From: CAZVON01 sp964628435
GTDB taxonomy: Bacteria > Patescibacteriota > Microgenomatia > Levybacterales > UBA12049
Length of the DNA: 23,635 bases
Assembly: GCA_964628435.1 (NCBI GenBank)
Contig: CAZVON010000017.1
Span: 1 to 23,635 of the forward strand
Reading direction: 5' to 3'
A program made the position numbers and the translations under genes. The first letter of the stretch is position 1; each line of letters begins with the position of its first letter. Below the pieces are notes generated by a model, which saw only the letters and a list, made by a program, of their open reading frames with translations, was not told where the DNA came from and did not search any database. Shown one piece after another: positions 1 to 5,116 of this stretch.

Positions 1-1279
1 AATCACCATGCGGGTCAATAACTGCTAATCCATGTCCTGCCTTAATATCCTGCATAATCATACTTTTTAAAAACTCAGATTTTCCTACCCCTGTTTTTCC
101 AATAATGTACATGTGGCGCCTCCGATCATCTAAATTCATATAGACTGGTTTGCTAAGCCCTCGATACTTGCTTTTTCCCAAGTACAAACCGCTTTCTGGG
201 ATTTTTGCCGAGGCAGGCGCTCGCTTTGCGGTCATCCAATTTATATTTGGAGTGGTAATACTTTTATTGGGTAAATGAAACATAGTAGCTAACTCTTCGC
301 TTGATAACACTGATGTTTGCCCACGCATAGGCATATAGCGATAGATAAAATCAGTCACAAACGTATTTTTGAAAAAATGCTTGTTTTTGGTAAAAGAATT
401 TAACCCACTAAACTGACTAAATGCGGTGGTAATATTATTCAAATGAGCTTCTGCAGCCTCAGTAGAGGTTGAGGAGACCACAATGCGAATCACCACATCA
501 AACCCGGGTTTGCTAATTTTATTTTCTACCCCCTCTAACTCCTTTGCATCAGCAGAATATTTTGCGGTTTCTGGATTTGCTTCGTTTTTTTTGGTTTTGG
601 CAATATATGCTTTTCCCGCTTTTTTCCATGTAGAACCCGCAGGACTTGCTAATATTTGAATCGCCGCTCCTTCTCCTTCGGTCATTTTCGCAAGAACTGA
701 AGTAATGGAAGACAATGGATCAACTGGTAAGTCTTTATAGACCTTGATAGGTAAATAAGCAGCGCCTTTTAAACGTAAAGAGGCAAATGCGACTTTTCCT
801 TCTTTGGAAAAAATATTGTACTCGTTTCCAACCATAAAAGATTTCGCATCTGATGCTTTATCATCTACCACAGTAATTTCCGCATCAGGATATGCGCCAT
901 TAATTTGTTTTTCTACCAAATCGCGCAGTTTATTGGAAACGTGGATAAAAAAACGAATATCTCCAGGAAGCCCAACAATTTCAAAAGAAATATGCGGTTG
1001 GGGCTTTAAAAAAGCAAAGCGTCCGCTTTTTCGAAGCGAAGCAAGACTCCCAAGCATTTGCTCTGCCGCGTCAATTTTAATTTCATTATCTCGAGAAACA
1101 GCAACTTGCAAAAGCACTGAATGAAGTGACTCATGCTCTCGTCGTCTATGTTTAATCCACAAAAACAGCATATACCCTATGTAGTAGAATCCAACCACTA
1201 ATATCACCGCAGCGACAAGCCCAATAAAAAGAGACACCAAAAAGGTTGTAACACTATCAATAGATGGATCAGTAAACAT
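1..1279 (-). CDS. Type IV secretion-like DNA-binding ATPase (DUF87/VirD4-VirB4 type), partial
   Basis: The gene runs off the left edge; 426 residues are visible from ATG at 1279. The N-terminus has a long hydrophobic segment (about residues 10-42, probably one or two membrane helices) followed by a basic cytoplasmic stretch (KHRRRE). A long central domain leads to a P-loop, GKTGVGKS, at about residues 394-401, and then VIDPHGD, which continues past the edge. This order (membrane anchor, long N-domain, P-loop, 'DPHGD') is that of CPR proteins annotated as type IV secretion DNA-binding domain or DUF87 ATPases, which move DNA or protein or assemble pili. AAGGTGA lies 5 nt before the start and supports it. 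The gene begins 1 nt after the stop of the Pro/Gln-rich gene, so the two are surely cotranscribed. The C-terminal catalytic half is not visible, so a coupling-protein role cannot be separated from a VirB4-like one. Confidence 0.8.
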   Translation of the reverse strand, partial: MFTDPSIDSVTTFLVSLFIGLVAAVILVVGFYYIGYMLFLWIKHRRREHESLHSVLLQVAVSRDNEIKIDAAEQMLGSLASLRKSGRFAFLKPQPHISFEIVGLPGDIRFFIHVSNKLRDLVEKQINGAYPDAEITVVDDKASDAKSFMVGNEYNIFSKEGKVAFASLRLKGAAYLPIKVYKDLPVDPLSSITSVLAKMTEGEGAAIQILASPAGSTWKKAGKAYIAKTKKNEANPETAKYSADAKELEGVENKISKPGFDVVIRIVVSSTSTEAAEAHLNNITTAFSQFSGLNSFTKNKHFFKNTFVTDFIYRYMPMRGQTSVLSSEELATMFHLPNKSITTPNINWMTAKRAPASAKIPESGLYLGKSKYRGLSKPVYMNLDDRRRHMYIIGKTGVGKSEFLKSMIMQDIKAGHGLAVIDPHGD

Positions 1280-1280
1280 A

Positions 1281-1754
1281 CTAATCACCTTCTAACTTGC
1301 TTCGTTGTACCTGCCTCAAAAACAAAGTTGCTAACCACACAATTGCTTTTTTTGCTTTATGAAAACTTCTGTTTTTAAGCACGTGCACTGCTTCTTCTTG
1401 CGTGATTGGCGGCAGTTTCACTGCGCCACTTGGCTGCGTTGGGACAGGTACTGATTCTTTTGCGGGCTCAATCCCTGCTTTTTTGTCTTCCAAGGTCAGT
1501 TGCGGCGCTTCTGAAATTGCCTCCACTCCTGCTTCTTTTACCTCAGGAGCTAATACTGGTTCTTTCTCTGCAGGTTGCGCCACCTCCGAATGAGTACTCC
1601 CTGCAAGTTCTTGTTCTTTATGAATACTGCCAACTGAAGCTTGCGGCAACGATATATCCGCCGACTGTTGTTGAGAAACTCCACTTTGAGAATTTTGAAC
1701 AGGTACGTTATTTTGTACTGACCCTAGTTGCTGATTTTGTTGTTGATCATCCAT
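1281..1754 (-). CDS. Pro/Gln-rich small protein cotranscribed with T4SS-like ATPase
   Basis: Predicted 157 residues, beginning MDDQQQNQQ. About residues 1-110 are low complexity, rich in Gln, Ser, Pro, Ala, Val and Glu, and probably disordered. The C-terminal 45 residues are more ordered and basic, with LPPITQEEAVHVLKNRSF and a hydrophobic stretch AIVWLATLFL, which could be an amphipathic or membrane-associated helix. No known catalytic motif is seen. A GTG 13 codons upstream would extend the frame, but the ATG at 1754 sits 6 nt after a strong -10, so a leaderless start at this ATG fits better. It immediately precedes the type IV secretion-like ATPase and is probably an accessory partner of it; that role is inferred from context only. 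Confidence 0.65.
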   Translation of the reverse strand: MDDQQQNQQLGSVQNNVPVQNSQSGVSQQQSADISLPQASVGSIHKEQELAGSTHSEVAQPAEKEPVLAPEVKEAGVEAISEAPQLTLEDKKAGIEPAKESVPVPTQPSGAVKLPPITQEEAVHVLKNRSFHKAKKAIVWLATLFLRQVQRSKLEGD

Positions 1755-1760
1755 ATATTT

Positions 1761-1789
1761 ATGATAGCATGAAACAACAGTAACAACAA
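1761..1789 (-). promoter_or_regulatory. Promoter for the T4SS-like operon (leaderless)
   Basis: Read on the minus strand: -35 TTGTTG, 17-nt spacer, extended -10 TGC-TATCAT (-10 at 1766-1761). Only 6 nt separate the -10 from ATG 1754, so transcription should begin at or next to the A of the ATG. Confidence 0.65.
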
Positions 1790-1822
1790 ACACAATTATA
1801 ACTCTTCTGAACCTAAATTGTC

Positions 1823-1984
1823 CTATTGCTCACCTTTATTGATTTCCTTATATGGACAGTGTCTGCAACCACTTTCGCAACAAAATCCCCGCTGTTTTAG
1901 AAATGATTCAGTCATTACCACGTACCCATTTTCATCGATATAATAATCATCTTTTTCTTTAGGTTCTTGTTCGTCTTTTTTCAT
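1823..1984 (-). CDS. Small Cys-rich DUF5522-like protein
   Basis: 53 residues from ATG at 1984. The core reads YYIDENGYVVMTESFLKQRG followed by FCCESGCRHCPY, the conserved 'DENGYxVMT...FLxxRGxCCxxGCRHCPY' pattern of small bacterial proteins grouped as DUF5522. The four cysteines (CC, C, C) and the His look like a metal site, but no function is established. The chosen ATG overlaps the stop of the upstream gene as ATGA (TGA at 1983-1981), which argues for translational coupling; an in-frame ATG 6 nt upstream (1990) is the alternative. It is the last gene of the cobalamin-riboswitch-controlled segment. A role related to the upstream genes is inferred only from this position. Confidence 0.7.
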   Translation of the reverse strand: MKKDEQEPKEKDDYYIDENGYVVMTESFLKQRGFCCESGCRHCPYKEINKGEQ

Positions 1985-3369
1985 GCGCATCTTGGAAGTT
2001 CTTCTAAGCAATGCTGGCAAAACTTAAGCAATTTTCCAAAAGGTCTTCTGTTGATTCCTTTGCATTTCTCTTTAGGACATTTAAACTTTAGCGATCCATG
2101 TTTATCCTGTCCAAGAGGGTATGTTTGTACATCTTCAATGGGTTCAAAAGAAAATTTTCCAACACTATTGGATAAAAACGGTACCATAAGGTTCATACTC
2201 GGATTTATTTCTTGAGTCATCGTTCCCTCCAAAATAAATCCTCCAGATGATCCACAGCCAACATCTACTGTTTCGATATGCTGTCTTCCTAAAAACGCTG
2301 CCTCTTGTTGGACACTATTAAAAATAATCCCGCGTCTGAATACATAAGACGCATTTGCACTGACATTAACTCTGTTTTCTCGTTCCCATTGTATACTGTC
2401 TCTTGTCAAATCTCCTTTTTTCAAGATTGCGTTAAACGCGATTTTAATTGCTTGCGGATCAAAGGGTTCACTACATAATACATCAACATAATACAGAATC
2501 AACGGCAAACAGGCTTTGTAAATGTCTTGAAAATCATCTTCTTTGAGAGCATCTTTACGCTTGGTAAATACTTCATCAAACAGTTCCTCAGGACTTCTGG
2601 CATCAAGTGTTGGATCAATATACATTGGATTTCTTAAAAACCACGCGTCAATTGAACCAGAAATTCCTTCAAAATAGGAAGGGTTTAACAGCAGCGCTTT
2701 GTCCCAGTACTGGCCGTATGTCATACCAGACGCATACCTCGTCATTTTAATGACCCGTTTCCCTGTGTTAGAAGCCTTTGCAGACTCAAATATATCAACA
2801 AAGTTATCTTTGTACGACGTGTCTGCAACAATACCAGGACCTGAAATGGAAATACATTTTGCGCCCAAAGGAATATTGGGATCTGCCAGCTTTGTTTTGA
2901 TATGTGTCCAACCAATAAGCTCGCTCTCTTCACGGTCTAATTCTAAGGAGCCAATTTCCCTGCGGTATTCAAGGCCTCGCTTTAGGACTGCGTCAAATGG
3001 TTCGTCTGGAAACAACTCGTTATATACATTGCCATACTCGTCTATCGTATAGGTCACTGCGCTTTTTGCTGCATGGTAGCGTTCACGCAGATTGGTTTGC
3101 ATCTGAAACACTTCGTATTTTTTGAATTTTTCTTTTTGCCCAGGTGTAGCAAGTTTTTCGTACTTAGCCCGAGGTAATACTGGATCGTAGGAACGGGTTA
3201 TGTCTTTTTTATCACGCGCGCCTAAAGTTAGATTAAATTCTTTATGGAGTTGATCTATCTTTTTAAAATCATTTCTATATGTTAACGTATCGGTCATGGA
3301 AGGACCGAAGCGCCCCGTAAGTTGGTCTGCGTGACTTTTCATAGCTGGTCGCGCTTCTATGTTATTCAT
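1981..3369 (-). CDS. Conserved hypothetical protein with C-terminal Cys cluster, in cobalamin-regulated operon
   Basis: Predicted 462 residues from ATG 3369; the function is not recognised. The start is supported by AAAAGGGAG about 7 nt upstream; a longer frame to 3432 would lack this signal and overlap the upstream gene deeply. The protein looks soluble: no signal peptide or membrane helix. Visible features are a charged N-terminal 110 residues with many Lys/Arg/Tyr, a mid-region ISGPGIVADTSYKDNF, a segment VDVGCGSSGGFILEG, and near the C-terminus CPKEKC...CQHC, which could bind zinc (CX4C plus CX2C). The gene overlaps the end of the DUF71-like ATPase gene by 8 nt and the DUF5522 gene by 4 nt, so all three are one coupled unit downstream of a cobalamin riboswitch. 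A role in B12 salvage or use is a guess by association. Confidence 0.75.
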   Translation of the reverse strand: MNNIEARPAMKSHADQLTGRFGPSMTDTLTYRNDFKKIDQLHKEFNLTLGARDKKDITRSYDPVLPRAKYEKLATPGQKEKFKKYEVFQMQTNLRERYHAAKSAVTYTIDEYGNVYNELFPDEPFDAVLKRGLEYRREIGSLELDREESELIGWTHIKTKLADPNIPLGAKCISISGPGIVADTSYKDNFVDIFESAKASNTGKRVIKMTRYASGMTYGQYWDKALLLNPSYFEGISGSIDAWFLRNPMYIDPTLDARSPEELFDEVFTKRKDALKEDDFQDIYKACLPLILYYVDVLCSEPFDPQAIKIAFNAILKKGDLTRDSIQWERENRVNVSANASYVFRRGIIFNSVQQEAAFLGRQHIETVDVGCGSSGGFILEGTMTQEINPSMNLMVPFLSNSVGKFSFEPIEDVQTYPLGQDKHGSLKFKCPKEKCKGINRRPFGKLLKFCQHCLEELPRCA

Positions 3370-4069
3370 AAAAAACTCCCTTTTGTTTATCAACAAGTTT
3401 GTAATCCTGAATATCCAAAAACCAATAGTCATTTCGAAATATTTTGTCAGTTTTTCTAATCATAATTTTCTTTTTAAAAAAGGGGCCATTAGTCACAAAC
3501 GTATGATATTCTCCGTTTTCCCCGCAGATATCGATAGTAGGAAGTTTTTGTATGTCCGAAAGAAAAGCATAATCAAGTTTTCTACCAACCCACTCTTTTC
3601 CCAAAAGATTGCCTTGCGTGCTTACCACATATGCCTCAAAACCAGATCGGATAAAATCTCTTAAGATATCTGCTGATGTCCTTCCCCATAACGGCTCTAT
3701 GAGTAAAAGATTTAGTTCTTTACAGATTCTTTCGTTGCGACTGCGGCATTGCTCAAGATAAATATCGCCAAAGACAACACCATCTACAACTTTCCTCTTA
3801 TAAGCTAGCTGTCGTTTGAATTCTTCTGCATATGTTACTCCTCTTACTGCTTTCTGAAAAAGCGGAACCCCAATGAGTTGTGCTTGTTGCTTTATAAGCT
3901 CAGCCGCTACACCATGAAGACCAACTCGATTAAACTCAACAGACACCGTGTTAACAAGATATTTAAGTTTGTATCCTTGCAATAGCGCTTTATATGCGGC
4001 AAAACAACTATCTTTTCCTCCACTCCACGCAACAATAACTTTTTTCATAATCCTTCGACTCCGATGCAT
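3362..4069 (-). CDS. DUF71/COG2102 PP-loop ATPase (Dph6-like; putative B12-salvage subfamily)
   Basis: 235 residues. The N-terminal PP-loop SGGKDS (residues 16-21) is the ATP-pyrophosphatase signature, and DICGENGEYHTFV toward the C-terminus is the second hallmark of the DUF71/Dph6 family. Eukaryotic and archaeal members amidate diphthine on EF2, a substrate bacteria lack. A published comparative study of this family predicted that some bacterial members act in vitamin B12 salvage. Here the gene follows a PduO-type adenosyltransferase and a cobalamin riboswitch, which fits that prediction well. ATG 4069 is chosen because AAGGGAG lies 7 nt upstream; the next ATG (4048) has its SD-like GAAGGA only about 2 nt away, which is too close. 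The likely reaction is an ATP-dependent amide or thiol-type ligation; the substrate is unknown. Confidence 0.85.
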   Translation of the reverse strand: MHRSRRIMKKVIVAWSGGKDSCFAAYKALLQGYKLKYLVNTVSVEFNRVGLHGVAAELIKQQAQLIGVPLFQKAVRGVTYAEEFKRQLAYKRKVVDGVVFGDIYLEQCRSRNERICKELNLLLIEPLWGRTSADILRDFIRSGFEAYVVSTQGNLLGKEWVGRKLDYAFLSDIQKLPTIDICGENGEYHTFVTNGPFFKKKIMIRKTDKIFRNDYWFLDIQDYKLVDKQKGVFYE

Positions 4070-4149
4070 AAAAAAACTCCCTTGCCTTTCCGAAGCTTAC
4101 TTTCCATCCGTAGCTTTAGCGAAGGATGGGCGAAGGAAGGCCGAGAGTT
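4070..4149 (-). terminator. Terminator-like hairpin of riboswitch 2 expression platform
   Basis: On the minus strand AACTC (4149-4145) and GCCTTCC pair with GGAAAGGC and GAGTT, and the hairpin runs into T7 (4076-4070) directly before ATG 4069. The right arm also contains the AAGGGAG used as SD. The 5' arm CTCTCGG can alternatively pair with CCGAG just upstream (around 4167), giving a possible antiterminator. The loop carries a second palindrome (4104-4129). Confidence 0.6.
4104..4129. repeat. Small palindromic repeat element (copy in terminator loop)
   Basis: Imperfect palindrome with CCATCC/GGATGG outer arms and GCT/AGC inner arms around TT. It resembles the elements at 4192-4254 and lies inside the loop of the larger CCTTTCC/GGAAGG hairpin, so it appears nested. 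Confidence 0.55.
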
Positions 4150-4191
4150 CCTTTCACACTTCTGCTCGGAAGCCTTGGGGGATCTGACTAT

Positions 4192-4220
4192 ATCCTACTT
4201 CGCTTAAAGCTTCGTAGGAT
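4192..4220. repeat. Palindromic element forming a peripheral arm of riboswitch 2
   Basis: ATCCTAC/GTAGGAT outer arms with an inner GCTT/AAGC stem. It lies between the conserved aptamer core and the B12 box and resembles the elements at 4220-4254 and 4104-4129. Confidence 0.6.
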
Positions 4221-4254
4221 CCTCCGTAGTTCTGCTCTGCAGAACGAAGGAGGA
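4220..4254. repeat. Palindromic element forming a second peripheral arm of riboswitch 2
   Basis: TCCTCC/GGAGGA outer arms and GTTCTGC/GCAGAAC inner arms around TCT, with two mismatches between them (GTA opposite the GAA segment). It follows directly on the aptamer core. Confidence 0.6.
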
Positions 4255-4276
4255 CAGTTGCGGCACAGTACCTGAA

Positions 4277-4891
4277 TCACACAGGTTTCACCCATTTTGT
4301 TTCTATTTGATTTTCGTGATAATTGACAAATCGTGCCATGGTAAATAAAAGATCTGAGAGCCGATTTATATACGTGATGATTTCTGGCGGAACGCTTTCT
4401 TTATGTGCCAATTCAACCACCAATCGCTCTGCTCGTCTGCAAACGGTTCGAGCCATATGCAGCAGTGCTCCTTTCTTTTCACCACCTGGAAGAATAAAAT
4501 TGCGAAGCTCTGGTAATTCTTTGGTTAAATCATCAATAAAATGCTCACATTCTTCCACTCTTTGCAAAAAGTATGTAGTAATTTGTATGTGGTATTTTGT
4601 ATGAGGAGACGCAAGAGTTGAACCGATCAATAATAAATCATGTTGTATTTTTCCGAGTTCATTTTTAATTTTAGCTTTGTGATTTTGAATCTGAAATTTT
4701 GCTTGCCCCGCAAAGCTCGAAGAGCGAAGAGGGGAATTTTGAATTTCTGCGATAGCAACCCCTATCATAGAATTCAATTCATCAACGGTGCCATACGCAT
4801 GTACGCGCAATGAACTTTTCAGTACCCGTTTTCCACCAAATAGGGATGTTTCACCTGTATCTCCAGTTCTTGTATAAATTTTTAATCCCAT
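4277..4891 (-). CDS. PduO-type cob(I)alamin adenosyltransferase
   Basis: 204 residues. It transfers the adenosyl group of ATP to cob(I)alamin to form adenosylcobalamin, the cofactor of the NrdJ encoded just upstream. The signature is clear: KIYTRTGDTGETSLFGGKRV at the N-terminus (ATP-binding loop), YGTVDELNS, LPGGEKKGALLHMARTVCRRAER and NRLSDLLFTMAR. ATG 4891 is chosen because the family begins MxxKIYTRTGD; a longer frame to 4963 would run through the terminator hairpin. Its only SD-like sequence, AGAGAGG, is inside that hairpin. Residues about 52-78 (SPLRSSSFAGQ... to KIKNE) are an extra segment relative to the usual family spacing, encoded partly by a palindrome. The last codons form part of riboswitch 2. 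The symbol cobO is avoided because this is the PduO fold, not CobA/CobO. Confidence 0.93.
   Translation of the reverse strand: MGLKIYTRTGDTGETSLFGGKRVLKSSLRVHAYGTVDELNSMIGVAIAEIQNSPLRSSSFAGQAKFQIQNHKAKIKNELGKIQHDLLLIGSTLASPHTKYHIQITTYFLQRVEECEHFIDDLTKELPELRNFILPGGEKKGALLHMARTVCRRAERLVVELAHKESVPPEIITYINRLSDLLFTMARFVNYHENQIETKWVKPV
4706..4734. repeat. Palindromic element inside the adenosyltransferase gene
   Basis: CCCC/GGGG outer and GCTC/GAGC inner arms, in frame, encoding about SPLRSSSFAGQ in a segment not usual for PduO enzymes. It resembles the intergenic palindromes nearby. Confidence 0.55.
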
Positions 4892-4914
4892 AAAAAAACC
4901 TCTCTTCCGAGAGG
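4892..4914 (-). terminator. Intrinsic terminator of riboswitch 1 expression platform
   Basis: Minus strand: CCTCTC-GGAA-GAGAGG followed by T7 (4898-4892), then ATG 4891. This is a compact rho-independent terminator. The right arm contains the only SD-like sequence for the adenosyltransferase, so one hairpin could block both transcription and ribosome binding. Confidence 0.8.
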
Positions 4915-4948
4915 GTTTAGCAACAATAAAATAATATATTGTCGAAAA

Positions 4949-4987
4949 GTCCCTGCGACGCACCGCTTAGGTGCATCGCCCTGGGAC
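4949..4987. repeat. Long palindromic hairpin in riboswitch 1 leader
   Basis: GTCCC/GGGAC, GCGA/TCGC and GCACC/GGTGC arms form a near-continuous stem. It overlaps the shorter palindrome at 4983-5006 (GGGA...TCCC with TACC/GGTA), so the two cannot fully form together. They may be part of the switch or simply mobile palindromes that landed in the leader. Confidence 0.6.
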
Positions 4988-5027
4988 ATACCGTCTGGTA
5001 CATCCCATGGGCTCGGGGTATATATCA

Positions 5028-5114
5028 AGTGTATGGTTTTCTGGATTTACCCCGCTTAGCGGGGTGAACAGTAGCGGCACTTCCACCGAATTACACGGTG
5101 TTTACCCATACACT
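5028..5114 (-). promoter_or_regulatory. Cobalamin riboswitch 1 (compact aptamer upstream of the adenosyltransferase)
   Basis: It starts 2 nt after the nrdJ stop. On the minus strand AGTGTATGG (5114-5106) pairs perfectly with CCATACACT (5036-5028) as P1. Between them lie hairpin CACCG-TGTAATT-CGGTG, the core GTGCCGCTACTGT (5080-5068), hairpin CCCCGC-TAA-GCGGGG, and AATCCAGAAAACC, a divergent B12 box (compare AGCCCGAAGACC in E. coli btuB). The aptamer is only 87 nt, so it is a minimal form. CGGGGTA of the hairpin 3' arm also complements TACCCCG at 5020-5014, a candidate for the alternative fold. The terminator at 4914-4892 is the likely output. Confidence 0.78.
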
Positions 5115-5116
5115 GG

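Larger units (their letters stand above)
4172..4300 (-). promoter_or_regulatory. Cobalamin riboswitch 2 (upstream of the DUF71-like gene)
   Basis: Read on the minus strand the region follows the cobalamin aptamer order. GGGTGAAAC leads into hairpin ACCTG-TGTGATT-CAGGT (consensus CCaGGUGaaAAuCCuGG). The core GTGCCGCAACTGT follows at 4266-4254 (consensus CCCGCcACUGU), then two peripheral hairpins (4220-4254 and 4192-4220), then AGTCAG at 4189-4184, the start of the B12 box (AGYCMGG). The first helix lies inside the 3' end of the adenosyltransferase gene, whose stop is at 4279-4277, so those bases both code and fold. The closing helix P1 (TGGG/CCCA) is short. Control probably works through the downstream terminator. 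Confidence 0.85.

Noticed and set aside
1402..1783. Plus-strand open frames opposite the Pro/Gln-rich gene
   Set aside because: They are antisense to a gene with a good promoter and SD-linked neighbour, and their protein sequences are low-complexity mirrors without domains.
4048..4069. ATG at 4048 as start of the DUF71-like gene
   Set aside because: Its SD-like GAAGGA lies only about 2 nt from the ATG. ATG 4069 has AAGGGAG at a normal distance, the same design as at 3369 and 4891.
5004..5013. Minus-strand AGCCCATGGG as the B12 box of riboswitch 1
   Set aside because: It fits AGYCM partly, but AATCCAGAAAACC immediately precedes a perfect 9-bp P1 arm, so the compact aptamer ending at 5028 is preferred. 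The longer version is not fully excluded.
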